Assembly (NCBI RefSeq): GCF_019711195.1
Contig: NZ_CP081299.1
Span: 372,001-436,000, forward strand
Direction of reading: 5' to 3'
From: Dyadobacter sp. NIV53
GTDB lineage: Bacteria; Bacteroidota; Bacteroidia; Cytophagales; Spirosomataceae
DNA: 64,000 nucleotides
The notes beneath the pieces are model-generated. The model saw nothing but the letters and a program-made list of their open reading frames with translations, was not told where the DNA came from and searched no databases. The position numbers and the translations under genes were made by a program. Positions 46,035-56,087 of the stretch are shown piece after piece; position 1 is the first letter of the stretch; each line of letters begins with the position of its first letter.

Positions 46035-49022
46035 TTAGAAAGAAAGATTAAGACCTAATGTGTAAACTTTGGCATTCGGATAAGAACCGCGGTCGATACC
46101 AATAGCGGTATCAGTACCGGAGCCCACATTGCTGGATTCAGGGTCAGGGCCTGAATATTTGGTTATTGTAAACAGGTTGGTTGCACTGCCGAATATGCGG
46201 ATCGTTCCGGAAGTATTCAGGAGTTTGGCAGGAAGATTATAACCCAGACTCACGTTTTTCAGTCTCACGAAACTGCCATTCTCCATAAAACGGCTCGATT
46301 GTGTGAAAGGCTGGTATGTTTTTGTAAATGCGGGAATATCAGAATCCTCATTGCCCGGGCGATAGTAATCCCTGATCTCGGTCAATAGGAACTGGCGTGC
46401 TTCACCAGATCCCGACATGGCGCCCGCTCTGGTGTAGTTTAGTTTATCAACTCCCAGAATTGCATTGAAAAATACATTCAGGGTAAATCCGCCATATGTA
46501 AAAGTGTTGTTCCAGCCACCAGTCACTTTTGGAAAAGCATGGCCGATTACCTGAAAATCATCCGTAGTAATGCTGTTATCCCCATTTACATCTTCATAAT
46601 GCGGATCGCCCGGAACCCTGCCTTGTTTGGCTGCAATATCTGCTTCATTTGGTTTGAATGTTCCCAGATAATTCAGCCCCCAGTATGAGCCTAGCGGCTG
46701 GCCGGGCATGAGCATAAATTCATTGGTAATCGACATACCACCACCTGCATTAGTACCTGTTCCCAGTCGTGGCAATCCACCCAGATCAATTACTTTATTT
46801 TTAAGGGTAGAAAAATTCAGGTTCGTTTCCCAGCCGAATTTGCCCTGTACCGGTGTTCCTGCAATAGAAAATTCAAAGCCTTTATTTTCAATTTCCCCTA
46901 CATTTTTCGTGGTTGTACCACCGCCTGCATAGTTTGGTATGGAAACATTCAGCAATAAATCGGTGGTATTTTTATGAAAATAATCTGCCTCTACGCGAAG
47001 CCTGCCATTCAGAAATTCCATTTCCAGACCAACGTCAGTCTGTTTGGTGGTTTCCCATTTCAAATCCGGGTTTCCTGCATTTCCCTGAATTACGCCAGCA
47101 ACAATCGAGTTATTATTGAACGACACAAAAGTGGTGTTGTAGGAAGATAAAGTGGCATACGGATTAATTGCCTGGCTGCCCGTCATGCCCCAGCTTCCTC
47201 TTAGTTTCAGGTTACTGAACACGTTCAGGTTTTTGATAAATTCTTCTTCCGACAACCGCCATCCCAATGCCACAGACGGGAAAACGCTGTTCCGGTTTGC
47301 TTCACTGAATTTGGATGATCCATCTCTCCTCACCGCAGCGGACACCAGATATTTGTCTTTAAAAGCATAATTAACTCGTCCCAAAAGTGACAGTAAAGTT
47401 GATTTTGAAAAGCCGGATGAAACGGATGATGCTGCATTTCCTCCAATATTGTCATAACCCAGCTGCGGAAACCTAAGTCCGCTTGCATAAGCCTGGAAAT
47501 ATTTATTGGTAAATGACTGTGTTTCCAGTACCGCCACTGCATTGATAGAATGATTGCCTAACGTCACATTGTAATTCAGCGCATTGGTATTTTGCAACGT
47601 TAGCATATCCGACGAATAACGCGTTGCATTGGGTACGTGGTTGGCGATTCGCGGGCCATTCAGGTATTTGTTCTGCGCATCCTGGAAGTTAATTGCATAT
47701 TGCAGGTCCAGCGTTAGGCCCTTAACCGGTAGCTGGTAATTCAAACCTGCGATACCGTTAATATTTGTTTTTCCGGTATCAAAGGATTTGTCATACAAAT
47801 TATCCAGCGGACTTCTTGAAACAGAACCAGTCGGATCAGAATAAGTTGGAAGCCCGTCTGCGCCATAAGCCGGTGTGGTGGGTGCCCATTGCAAAGCTTC
47901 AATCAGCGCCCAGCCTGCATCCGTATTATGGTTTAATGAATTCGAACCGTTCAGGTTAAAACGTAAAGCGAGTTTGTTATTGACCTGCGTATTGAGGTTG
48001 GTCCTGAAAATGTAACGTTTGTAATTACTGTTTTCAATGATCCCTTTCTGATTGACGTAATTACCTGAGATTAGGAAAGTTGTCTTATCATTACCTCCGT
48101 TTATTGTGATCTGGTGTTGCTGGCCGTGTCCTTTCCGGTAAACCAGATCCTGCCAGTCTGTTCCGCCATTTTGTTTATAATCTGCGATCTGGGCTTCGGT
48201 AAATGGCGGAGTGGAACCCGTAGCAGTTGCGCGGGCATTTACAATTTCGGCAAATTCCCCAGCCGGTAATAAATCGAATTTTTTGATCACATTAGATACA
48301 CTTGCCTGTCCTTCATAAGTAACCTTAATTCCCTTGGTTCCTTTTTTAGTCGTTATAATGACCACACCGTTTGCTCCCCTGCTGCCGTAAATAGAAGTGG
48401 ACGCAGCATCTTTTAAAACCTGTATCGAAGCAATATCACTCGGATTCAGTAATCCGTAATCCGCACCGATAAAACCATCGATCACGTACAGTGGATCATT
48501 ATTTCCCAAAACTGAATTGGCCCCACGGATCCGTATCCTGGAATCTCCGCCCGGCGCACCGTTCGACTGCGTAACCTGCACACCAGTAGCCCGTCCTTGC
48601 AATACCTGATCCAGCCTGGTGACGGGCTGTTGTGCAAATTCCTTCGTAGAAATCACCGCCAATGATCCGGTTACATCAGTTTTTTTCTGGGTTCCATAAC
48701 CCACCACGACCACTTCATTTAAGATCTTTGATTCTTGGGTCAATTGCAGATTGATGACAGAACGATTGTTTATTTCGACCGTCTGACTAACATATCCAAT
48801 AAAGGAAAAAACGAGAGTTCCGTTTCCAGGTGCATTGATGGCGTATTTTCCCTCGGAATCCGTAACGGTACCCTGTGAAGAACCGCCCACCAGCACGTTC
48901 ACACCGGGTAGTGATGCATTATCTGCATCGGTAACCTGGCCTGTTATTCTATTTTCCTGAGCATGAACCTGGTTCAGGCAAAACAACAGGTTTAAAACAA
49001 AAACACTTACAATTTTTTTCAT
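46035..49022 (-). CDS. SusC/RagA-type TonB-dependent receptor
   Basis: A 995-residue outer-membrane transporter with a signal peptide (ending QVHAQ). It has the carboxypeptidase-regulatory domain (ITGQVTDADNASLPGVNVLVGGSSQGT), the linker VVVVGYGTQKKTDVTGSLAVIS that contains the usual conserved region, the plug (ASIQVLKDAASTSIYGSRGANGVVIITTKKG), then the barrel ending in GLNLSF. Its SusD partner follows 18 bp downstream. The dehydratase gene ends 79 bp upstream, so the SusC/D pair is probably co-transcribed with it. Confidence 0.94.
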   Translation of the reverse strand: MKKIVSVFVLNLLFCLNQVHAQENRITGQVTDADNASLPGVNVLVGGSSQGTVTDSEGKYAINAPGNGTLVFSFIGYVSQTVEINNRSVINLQLTQESKILNEVVVVGYGTQKKTDVTGSLAVISTKEFAQQPVTRLDQVLQGRATGVQVTQSNGAPGGDSRIRIRGANSVLGNNDPLYVIDGFIGADYGLLNPSDIASIQVLKDAASTSIYGSRGANGVVIITTKKGTKGIKVTYEGQASVSNVIKKFDLLPAGEFAEIVNARATATGSTPPFTEAQIADYKQNGGTDWQDLVYRKGHGQQHQITINGGNDKTTFLISGNYVNQKGIIENSNYKRYIFRTNLNTQVNNKLALRFNLNGSNSLNHNTDAGWALIEALQWAPTTPAYGADGLPTYSDPTGSVSRSPLDNLYDKSFDTGKTNINGIAGLNYQLPVKGLTLDLQYAINFQDAQNKYLNGPRIANHVPNATRYSSDMLTLQNTNALNYNVTLGNHSINAVAVLETQSFTNKYFQAYASGLRFPQLGYDNIGGNAASSVSSGFSKSTLLSLLGRVNYAFKDKYLVSAAVRRDGSSKFSEANRNSVFPSVALGWRLSEEEFIKNLNVFSNLKLRGSWGMTGSQAINPYATLSSYNTTFVSFNNNSIVAGVIQGNAGNPDLKWETTKQTDVGLEMEFLNGRLRVEADYFHKNTTDLLLNVSIPNYAGGGTTTKNVGEIENKGFEFSIAGTPVQGKFGWETNLNFSTLKNKVIDLGGLPRLGTGTNAGGGMSITNEFMLMPGQPLGSYWGLNYLGTFKPNEADIAAKQGRVPGDPHYEDVNGDNSITTDDFQVIGHAFPKVTGGWNNTFTYGGFTLNVFFNAILGVDKLNYTRAGAMSGSGEARQFLLTEIRDYYRPGNEDSDIPAFTKTYQPFTQSSRFMENGSFVRLKNVSLGYNLPAKLLNTSGTIRIFGSATNLFTITKYSGPDPESSNVGSGTDTAIGIDRGSYPNAKVYTLGLNLSF

Positions 49023-49100
49023 ACGTTAAATTGTTGAACTATACATATATGGTTTAGAAAATTGGTTATGCTTGTGAGTTAGACTTTCCAGGATCCGGCT

Positions 49101-50344
49101 CTACCAGTCGACTACCGAGCCGTCAAATGGATTATAAGATTCCGGATTCTTCCAGTCATGGCCTATCTTATCCTTCATTAAGTTTTCATCCAGTTCAATC
49201 CCTAAACCAGGGCCTTTTGGAATTAGAACACTGCCGTCTTTTTCAAGTTTAAACGGATTTTTCAGATAACCTTCACCCAGCGAAACCTGCTCCTGAACAA
49301 GAAAATTGGGTACACTGGCAGCAACATGAAGTCCAGCCGCCAGGGAGATCGGGCCCATTGGATTATGGGGAGCGATGGGTACATAATAAGCCTCTGCCAT
49401 TCCGGCAATAAGTCTTCCTTCCGTAATTCCGCCCGCATGGCACAGGTCAGGCTGAATAATACTGGCAGCACCTTTTTCAAGAATTTCGCGAAAACCCCAT
49501 TTGGTAAAAATCCTCTCACCCGTCGCAATAGGCAGGTGTGTGCCCCGCGCAATGTCTACCATAGTATCCACATTCTGAGCCTGGCATGGCTCTTCAATAA
49601 ACATGGGCTGGTATTGTTCGAGCTCTTTAATCAGGACTTTGGCAGTCTGCGGAGAAATAGCTCCGTGAAAATCAATAGCAATATCCATGTCGGCTCCGCC
49701 TGCTTCGCGAAGGGAGGCGAAATTATCAGAGGCATATTTGATGAACTTCGGGTTTTCTACTATGTTCGCAGGATTGACCTTGGCAACACCGGTTTTGATC
49801 ACTGTAAAGCCTTCTGCTTTTCTTTTTTCATATCTTCAGCATTGGCAGCGCGGCCATAAATCCTGACCCTGTCCCTGGTTGGACCTCCAAAAAGTTCGTA
49901 AACAGGCACATTCAGCAGTTTGCCCTTTATGTCCCACAAAGCATGGTCAATACCGCTCAGTGCGCTTGTAAGTATGGGGCCTCCCCTGTAAAAAGCATGG
50001 CGGTAAATGGCCTGCCAATGGTGCACAATGGCTCTCGGATCTTTACCGATCAGATAGGGCTCTACTTCTTTAATCGCAGTCTGGATTGTCAGTGCCCGGC
50101 CTTCCAGCAGTGGCTCACCCAGTCCGAATACGCCTGCATCTGTATGAATTTTGAGAAAAATCCACCTGGGTTTTACCAGGAAAGTTTCCAACCTGGTAAT
50201 CTTCACCTGGCCATATTCTTTGACCGTTTTTGGAATTGAAGCATAGGAGGTTTTTGGCAAAAGCATGGTTCCTAGTCCTGCCAGACCTAATACTGACTGG
50301 ATTGCGGAGCGCCTGGAAATGGTAGATTGATTTGAATTATTCAT
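49101..50344 (-). pseudogene. Enolase-superfamily sugar-acid dehydratase (galactonate-dehydratase-like), split by a frameshift
   Basis: Two frames on one strand, 49799-50344 and 49101-49802, read as one 414-residue protein. The first part has a twin-arginine leader (TISRRSAIQSVLGLAG) and the N-terminal capping domain (FGLGEPLLEGRALTIQTAIKEVE). The second part has the barrel metal ligands DFHGAI, FIEEP and GERIF, and the PHNPMGP histidine. They join near 49815-49830, where an AAAAAAG/AAAAG run lacks one base; adding an A gives ...KKRKAEGFTVIKTG.... The galactonate-type call rests on the RVRIYGRA region and the neighbouring dgoK. The frameshift may be a sequencing error. Confidence 0.78.
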
Positions 50345-50363
50345 TTTGTAAAATTTAACAGTT

Positions 50364-50502
50364 GCTAAGATCTTGTGACCCTGAGCGGATCGGACTGCCG
50401 TAGCAGTCGAAGGGTCTGCTACAATGATGGAATTATTGACACTAATCGCCCTGTCTTCGACCGTAGCGGCGGCCGCTCCGCTCAGACTGCCAAGATCTCA
50501 GC
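50364..50502. repeat. MITE-like palindromic intergenic element
   Basis: A 139-bp element has outer arms GCTAAGATCTTG (50364-50375) and CAAGATCTCAGC (50491-50502), inverted with one mismatch. Inside lie a perfect 9-bp pair CTGAGCGGA (50381-50389) / TCCGCTCAG (50477-50485), a local hairpin GACTGC-CGTA-GCAGTC, and a GCTAC / GTAGC pair. The whole can fold into a branched structure. It fills the gap between two dehydratase genes and has no coding frame. Confidence 0.65.
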
Positions 50503-50523
50503 TTGCTTAAAATATGATTACTC

Positions 50524-51759
50524 TTACCAATTATGAATTGAACCATCGGGAGCCTTTAAAATCGGATGAGGAAATTTGGTTTTTTCTTTGACCTCCATCA
50601 CAAAATCAGCTTTTTTCGGATCAAACTTTACACCTAATCCCGGACTGTCATTCAGGTATAATTTGCCGTTTTTGAAATTGATGTAATCCTCATTGAAGTA
50701 AGGCGGCCTTTCCGGTTCGCCGCCTCCAAGCTCCATCATACAACGCGCCGGACTGCTTGAACCCAGAACATGTACAAGTGCTGCGGTGGACAAAGGCCCT
50801 GTAAAATGCGGGATCATGCCTACATAATGCGTTTCACACATTGAAGCCAGTTTCCTGAATTCACCAATTCCACCTGTATTAGGGACTGTAAAACGGGTGT
50901 AATCAATGAGGCGGTTTTCTATTAATTCATTTGTATCCCAACGGTCACCGAATTGCTCACCCACTGCAATCGGCACCTTGGTCATCGACCGGACAGATTT
51001 ATAAATACCCGGATTTTCAGATCTTACAATGTCTTCTACAAAATAAGGTTCAAGACTTTCCAGGGCTGCACATATCTTTAAACCATCGGTCATATCGAAA
51101 CGGGTATGCAGGTCTATGGCCCATTTCCCACCTCCACCTACCGCTCTGTCTATCCTTTTACAGAACTCGATAGTTTTTTTAACATTGTCATAAAAATCAA
51201 AAGCCTGATCGCCGTTTCCTCCTGTCGGGCCTATTCGGTATGCTCTCAAACCTGCTTCAATACAATCCCTTGCTCTATCCTCTTCCGTTGCCGCTTTGGA
51301 AGCTTTGAAACCTGTCGCATAACATTCCACATAATCCCGGGTTGCACCGCCCAGGAGTTCATATATGGGAACATTCAAAGCTTTTCCTTTAATATCCCAA
51401 AGTGCCATTTCCAGCGCACCCAATGCGTGCAGCTTTTCCCGCCCGGGCGGATAAAACATGCCACGGTAAACATTCTGCCAGATGTGTTCAATCCGAAACG
51501 GATCTTCGCCAATCATCATCTGAGCACATTGTTCGATCATATCTTTGGAACCTCCTTCACCAATTCCGATAATTCCGCCATCCGTTTCAATTTCCACAAT
51601 GCCTCTTGCCTGGTTAAATAGTGGCTTGTTATAACCCGGTGCACTGTAATAGCGGATTTTGGTAATTTTCATCTTAGAAGCTGCTTCAACCAGGGGCAAA
51701 CCAGCCACAACAGCCGCCGAGCTAATTACAGCACTTTTTATAAAATCTCTTCTTTGCAT
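50524..51759 (-). CDS. Enolase-superfamily (mandelate racemase/dehydratase) protein with Tat-type leader
   Basis: 411 residues from the ATG at 51759, chosen because it opens a twin-arginine leader (MQRRDFIKSAVISSAAVVAG). The N-terminal capping domain is followed by the barrel. Metal ligands of the mandelate-racemase subgroup are visible in order: D in IDLHTRFD, E in FVEDIV, E in VGEQFG, and the general-base histidine in IPHFTGP. It probably dehydrates a sugar acid to a 2-keto-3-deoxy acid. The substrate is not decided by motifs. The gene lies between the LacI regulator and the galactonate-dehydratase-like gene. Confidence 0.85.
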   Translation of the reverse strand: MQRRDFIKSAVISSAAVVAGLPLVEAASKMKITKIRYYSAPGYNKPLFNQARGIVEIETDGGIIGIGEGGSKDMIEQCAQMMIGEDPFRIEHIWQNVYRGMFYPPGREKLHALGALEMALWDIKGKALNVPIYELLGGATRDYVECYATGFKASKAATEEDRARDCIEAGLRAYRIGPTGGNGDQAFDFYDNVKKTIEFCKRIDRAVGGGGKWAIDLHTRFDMTDGLKICAALESLEPYFVEDIVRSENPGIYKSVRSMTKVPIAVGEQFGDRWDTNELIENRLIDYTRFTVPNTGGIGEFRKLASMCETHYVGMIPHFTGPLSTAALVHVLGSSSPARCMMELGGGEPERPPYFNEDYINFKNGKLYLNDSPGLGVKFDPKKADFVMEVKEKTKFPHPILKAPDGSIHNW

Positions 51760-51882
51760 AAAGTTTGATTTAATCTGCTTTTCGTTGTATTGATTTTCAA
51801 TCAGGATGTTCCACACCAAATCGGTAGCATCACTGTGAATATATACCTGTATTTAGACTGACGTCGCAGCCAATCCATCTAC

Positions 51883-51955
51883 TTTAACCGATTAACACTT
51901 TAACCATTAACCCTTTAACCATTAACCCCTTAACCCCTTAACCCCTTAACCCTTA
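51883..51955. repeat. TTAACC tandem repeat array
   Basis: Nine units of TTAACC spaced 7 or 8 bases apart (ATTAACC, CTTTAACC, CCTTAACC). The array overlaps the last bases of the lacI stop region. A TTTAACCGATTAAC segment (51883-51896) at its start also resembles the palindrome at 59577-59592. Confidence 0.6.
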
Positions 51956-52983
51956 AAAATCACCCCCCTGGCCTTCGAAGAATCCCTTGCGATCAGTTTG
52001 GCTTCCATTAAAATCTGTTTCATTCCTTCGTCCGGATTTTTCATTTTCGCGATGAGATACTGGACAGCTGTTTTTCCCAATAATTCCAGTGGTTGCCTGA
52101 GATAGGAAATTGGACAGTAATAAAGATCAAATACTTCTGCTTGTCCAAAACTAACGATTGCGAGATCTGAGGGCACTTTTAAACGTAATTCATTGATATA
52201 TTTCAAACCATTGATTGCCAGGCCGTAAGTCGCAAAAATGAGTGCATCCACTTTATGGCCGGAATACATGATTTCATCAATCGCCGTTTTCACTTCCGTT
52301 TCCATTGTTTCAAATCTCACCTCTTTAAGCCATTCTGCATTTAAATCCACACCATTGTCACGTAGGGCATGCCTGTATCCGCGTATCCTCTCAACCATAT
52401 GATACATATCTGACTTATAAGCAATTAGCCCTACTTTTTCATAACCACCCTTCACAAGGTGTGAACCCGCATCATAGGAAGCCTTAAAATTATTCGTGGC
52501 TACGAAATCAGTCTGTATATCCGGAAAATGCCTGTCGAGCAAAACAAAAGGGATGTTTTTTTCTTTTAAAAAGTAAATCTGGTTTTCCGAATTTTCACAG
52601 GAAACGATAACAAAACCATCAACCTGCCTGTTGATCAGTACATTTAAAAGGTCAAGGGATTTTTCCGCGTTTTCATCACAGCTTCCGATAATCACCGTAT
52701 AGCCATTTCGCTTTGCTTCGTCTTCCACAACCCTCGCAATGTTGGCGAAAAATGGATTTGAAATATCCGCAATGATCAGGCCGATAGTATGTGTTTTTCC
52801 ACTTCTCAGGCTTTTTGCCAGGTGGTTAGGCTGGTAACTTAATTCATTCGCTATCAGCTTGATCTTCTCAGCAATGGCTTCTCCTACCCTGCTTTCCTTT
52901 TCTTTTCCATTCAAAACATAGGAAACCAGCGCGGTTGACACGCCTGCCCGTTGTGCTATGTCTTTCATAGAAATCTTTTTCAT
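51946..52983 (-). CDS. LacI-family transcriptional regulator
   Basis: A 345-residue repressor. Residues 5-24 are the LacI helix-turn-helix (SMKDIAQRAGVSTALVSYVLNGKE), with the hinge helix NHLAKSLRSGKTHTIGLIIADISNPFFANI following. The rest is a periplasmic-binding-protein-like sugar-sensing core (GYEKVGLIAYKSDMYHMVERIRGYRHALRDNG, AIVSFGQAEVFDLYYCPISYL). It sits in the middle of the sugar-acid locus between two dehydratase genes and is the likely local regulator. Candidate operators are the CG-centred palindrome at 59577-59592 and a weaker half-site at 51883-51896. Confidence 0.93.
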   Translation of the reverse strand: MKKISMKDIAQRAGVSTALVSYVLNGKEKESRVGEAIAEKIKLIANELSYQPNHLAKSLRSGKTHTIGLIIADISNPFFANIARVVEDEAKRNGYTVIIGSCDENAEKSLDLLNVLINRQVDGFVIVSCENSENQIYFLKEKNIPFVLLDRHFPDIQTDFVATNNFKASYDAGSHLVKGGYEKVGLIAYKSDMYHMVERIRGYRHALRDNGVDLNAEWLKEVRFETMETEVKTAIDEIMYSGHKVDALIFATYGLAINGLKYINELRLKVPSDLAIVSFGQAEVFDLYYCPISYLRQPLELLGKTAVQYLIAKMKNPDEGMKQILMEAKLIARDSSKARGVIFKG

Positions 52984-53063
52984 TTTATTTTGACAGAATT
53001 AAAGGATTTTCAGGATTTACAGAATTGGAGAAATCGTACCTGATGCAATTCCGGTAAGATTTG

Positions 53064-53105
53064 TAAAACTGTAAACTTTAAACTTTGAACTCTTAACTCT
53101 AAACT
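53064..53105. repeat. Heptad tandem array (nnnAACT type)
   Basis: Six consecutive seven-base units: TAAAACT, GTAAACT, TTAAACT, TTGAACT, CTTAACT, CTAAACT. The array starts 4 bp from the stop of the RspA/ManD-like gene, before lacI on the minus strand. TTGAACT is the reverse complement of the AGTTCAA unit at 12302-12329. Confidence 0.8.
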
Positions 53106-53109
53106 CCCT

Positions 53110-54468
53110 TCAAGGCCTGATTATAGTCCCGTCGAATTTCCTTACCTGCCAGTTGGATTTAGTTGTGATCGGATATTTAGCGGCTTCTTTTTCATTGATA
53201 TCGACGCCAATTCCGGGCACTTCATTGACAGACATATAGCCGTCTTTCATGGTCGGGCAACCGGAAAAAACTTCGAGGGTTTTGTCGTTGAATGATACTG
53301 CTTCCTGTATCCCAAAATTCCAGACGGCCAGATCAATATGTGCATGAGCTGAATGGCCAACCGGTGAAACATCACCCGGGCCATGCCACGCAGTTTTTAC
53401 ATTAAACCACTCACCCAATCGTGCAACTTTCATAGCCGGCGTCACGCCTCCGATCTGAGAAACGTGGATACGGATGTAGTCAAACCATTGATTGACCATT
53501 GGTTCAAGGAATTCATTGATATTATTGAAAAGTTCTCCCATTGCAAGAGGCACCGTTGTACTGGCACGTAACTGCTTGAACCACTTCATGTTTTCGGGAG
53601 AGAACGGATCTTCAATAAAAAACGGGCGGTATTGTTCCAGTTGTTTGATCATATTGATCGCATCCATGGGCTGCACTCTTTCGTGGATATCATGCAGCAA
53701 TTCAACTTCATCGCCGCAACCTTTCCGCACTGCCTCAAAAAGTTTGGGAATTGATTTCAGGTACGTGCGCTCATTCATGTAATTATCCGTTTCTCCGCCA
53801 AAATTCATGGCTTTAAAATCAGGTTTTTGTTCCGTACTTCCCACTGCCCCGTAACCTCCCTGCTGAATCCGGATATACTTAAAACCCCTTGCCTGAATTC
53901 CTTTAACGCTTTCAACTACTTCCTCAGGCGTGCGTCCATTTGCATGTGTATAACATGGTACAGCAAACCGCGATTTTCCGCCTAACAATTGATATAATGG
54001 CATTCCGGCACGTTTTCCTTTGATATCCCAAAGTGCCTGGTCCAATCCGCTCAGTGCATTGTTGAGCACCGGGCCATTTCTCCAGTATGAACTGACGTAA
54101 GCAGCCTGCCACATATCCTCAATATTATCGACATCTTTGCCTGTACAGAACTCATTGAGATAGGTATTGATTGCTACCAGAACCACCGCAGCGCGTTGGG
54201 TGAAAGTGGCACAGCCAAGCCCGTACAATCCGGGCTCGCTCGTCTCAACCTTGACGACGATCAGATTAGAACCCTGAGGAGCCGTAGCAATAGCTCTGAC
54301 ACTCGTGATTTTGACAGGTTTCATGGCTTTTGCATAACCGGGAACTCCCTTTTCTTCCCGCGCCTGCGCTGTTGAAATGCCTCCAAACAAACCCAGAATA
54401 CCGGCGGAACCACTAAGGCCAAGCATCTTCATCGTATCACGGCGGCCGAAATCAGTTTTATCCATCAT
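53110..54468 (-). CDS. RspA/ManD-type sugar-acid dehydratase with Tat-type leader
   Basis: 452 residues from the ATG at 54468, which opens a twin-arginine leader (FGRRDTMKMLGLSGSAGILG). The enolase-superfamily barrel belongs to the mannonate-dehydratase/RspA group: IRIQQGGYG loop, ligands in LLHDIHERV (D), FIEDPF (E) and MGELF (E), and the general-base region WHGPGDVSPVGHSAHAH. It probably converts D-mannonate or D-gluconate to 2-keto-3-deoxygluconate. It follows the second SusC/D pair by 55 bp and shares its strand, so it is likely fed by that uptake system. The final heptad array follows its stop. Confidence 0.88.
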   Translation of the reverse strand: MMDKTDFGRRDTMKMLGLSGSAGILGLFGGISTAQAREEKGVPGYAKAMKPVKITSVRAIATAPQGSNLIVVKVETSEPGLYGLGCATFTQRAAVVLVAINTYLNEFCTGKDVDNIEDMWQAAYVSSYWRNGPVLNNALSGLDQALWDIKGKRAGMPLYQLLGGKSRFAVPCYTHANGRTPEEVVESVKGIQARGFKYIRIQQGGYGAVGSTEQKPDFKAMNFGGETDNYMNERTYLKSIPKLFEAVRKGCGDEVELLHDIHERVQPMDAINMIKQLEQYRPFFIEDPFSPENMKWFKQLRASTTVPLAMGELFNNINEFLEPMVNQWFDYIRIHVSQIGGVTPAMKVARLGEWFNVKTAWHGPGDVSPVGHSAHAHIDLAVWNFGIQEAVSFNDKTLEVFSGCPTMKDGYMSVNEVPGIGVDINEKEAAKYPITTKSNWQVRKFDGTIIRP

Positions 54469-54523
54469 AAAATCAATAATAGTTGAAAGGTTTAGGAATA
54501 GTAATATTTTATAAATCAACTAA

Positions 54524-56065
54524 TTATGGCTTATCCCACCACACGCGTGTATTCAGGTCATTTGGGCCCTGGCGGGAATTAGCTTCGTTTACGTTACCCA
54601 GATTGACAATGATCTCACTATCAGGATAAGGCATCCGGCGGATAAAATCACCGGTAATTTCAGAACCCGGATATGGATTTTTTTTCAGTGCAGGATAGCC
54701 GCTTCTACGGAAATTGGCGAACAATTCACTTCCATCCAGAAATGCCGCAACCCAGTATTGCGTATTGATCTGATCCAGAGCTTTGGCAGGGTCCAACGGA
54801 TGTGCTTTCAGGTAAGCCTGAATGGCATCTTCCTTAATTGTTGCACTGGGATCGTACTTGGCCATTTGTTCCAGATGTGCTCTTACTCCCTTTGTAAAAT
54901 AGTCTGATGCGGCACCTGAAATCCAGCCTCTTGTAGCAGCTTCGGCGAGTAACAATTGGTTTTGGGCATAAGTAATATGAAACTCAGGAGCATCCAGTTT
55001 AAGAACGGTTTTGAGATTTATTTGGGTAAAGTCCCATAAACTCGCCACGCCATACTGACCTAGAATGGTATTAATGGAAACATCGTTATACCCCATTGGC
55101 ATGCCAATCTGCAATTTAGGATCGGATGTAGCACGGGCATCAACTTGTTCAGGCCCGCCCTTTGCACCTACATACCGGACGGCCATTACTGGCAAACGCG
55201 GATCATTATTTGCCTTTAAATAATCAACAAAGGGTGCCGCGAGGTAAAAGTTGGTCTTTTCTCTTGCTGCTAAATGATTGGCAATGTAGTTGTTATAAAT
55301 TGCTGTATGACGAATAACAGAATTATCATCATTGGATTCAAACAATCCGCCCGCAACTGCTTTTGTTACATAAGTTTTGGCCAGCTCGGGATCAACTTTG
55401 GTCAGGCGCATGCCGGCTCTCAGCATGAGCGAATAACCCAGTTTTTTCCATTTAGCGGCATCACCTCCATATAAAATATCTGTTGTAACAGGTGCCTGCG
55501 AAACATCCAGTGCAGCGGAAGCCTCTTCAAGTTCTTTCAGAATGTCCTTGTAAATTGTTTCCTGCGGGTCGTATTTCGGACTGATAATTTCATTGATATA
55601 TCCTTGCCCGGCTTCAAAATAAGGCACATCTCCATAAGTATCCGTCAGGATCATAAATGCATAAGCTTTCCAGATCCTGGCCGCATTGTAAATATTAGCC
55701 TGAGCCGGGTCATCCCTGGTCTGGTTTACAACGGCTACAACCTGTTTGATCACATTTCTGTAAAAATTCACCCAGACCAGCGGCGTGTTGGCGTTATTGA
55801 ACTGATTGTAATTGCCGCCGGACAACGAACTTCCATAAGGCGTAATGATCTGCTGCACAATACCAAAATTGTAACAAAGCATACCCAATGTAGAAACGCC
55901 GTCCAGGTAAGTCGTGCTTATAATTGCTTTGTTTAAAATCAGCGAGGGTGCTAATGACGTCGGGTCTACTTTATTGGTATTGATCTCATCAAACCCATCG
56001 TCGCAACCGGAAAGCAGGCTCAATGAGAGCAGCATTCCTAAGAAATATTTTAGATTCGTTCTCAT
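54524..56065 (-). CDS. SusD-like outer-membrane lipoprotein (SusD_2 type)
   Basis: A 513-residue lipoprotein (lipobox LLSGCDDGFDEI). Features of the SusD-like_2 group: INTNKVDPTSLAPSLILNKAIISTTYLD at the start, RIWKAYAFMILTDTYGDVPYFEAGQG in the TPR-like middle, ANFRRSGYPALKKNPYPGS and FIRRMPYPDSEI near the end. It caps the SusC barrel encoded upstream. It starts 22 bp after the SusC stop and is followed by the RspA-type dehydratase. Confidence 0.92.
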   Translation of the reverse strand: MRTNLKYFLGMLLSLSLLSGCDDGFDEINTNKVDPTSLAPSLILNKAIISTTYLDGVSTLGMLCYNFGIVQQIITPYGSSLSGGNYNQFNNANTPLVWVNFYRNVIKQVVAVVNQTRDDPAQANIYNAARIWKAYAFMILTDTYGDVPYFEAGQGYINEIISPKYDPQETIYKDILKELEEASAALDVSQAPVTTDILYGGDAAKWKKLGYSLMLRAGMRLTKVDPELAKTYVTKAVAGGLFESNDDNSVIRHTAIYNNYIANHLAAREKTNFYLAAPFVDYLKANNDPRLPVMAVRYVGAKGGPEQVDARATSDPKLQIGMPMGYNDVSINTILGQYGVASLWDFTQINLKTVLKLDAPEFHITYAQNQLLLAEAATRGWISGAASDYFTKGVRAHLEQMAKYDPSATIKEDAIQAYLKAHPLDPAKALDQINTQYWVAAFLDGSELFANFRRSGYPALKKNPYPGSEITGDFIRRMPYPDSEIIVNLGNVNEANSRQGPNDLNTRVWWDKP

Positions 56066-56087
56066 ATTTTCTAATCTGAGATTGAGG

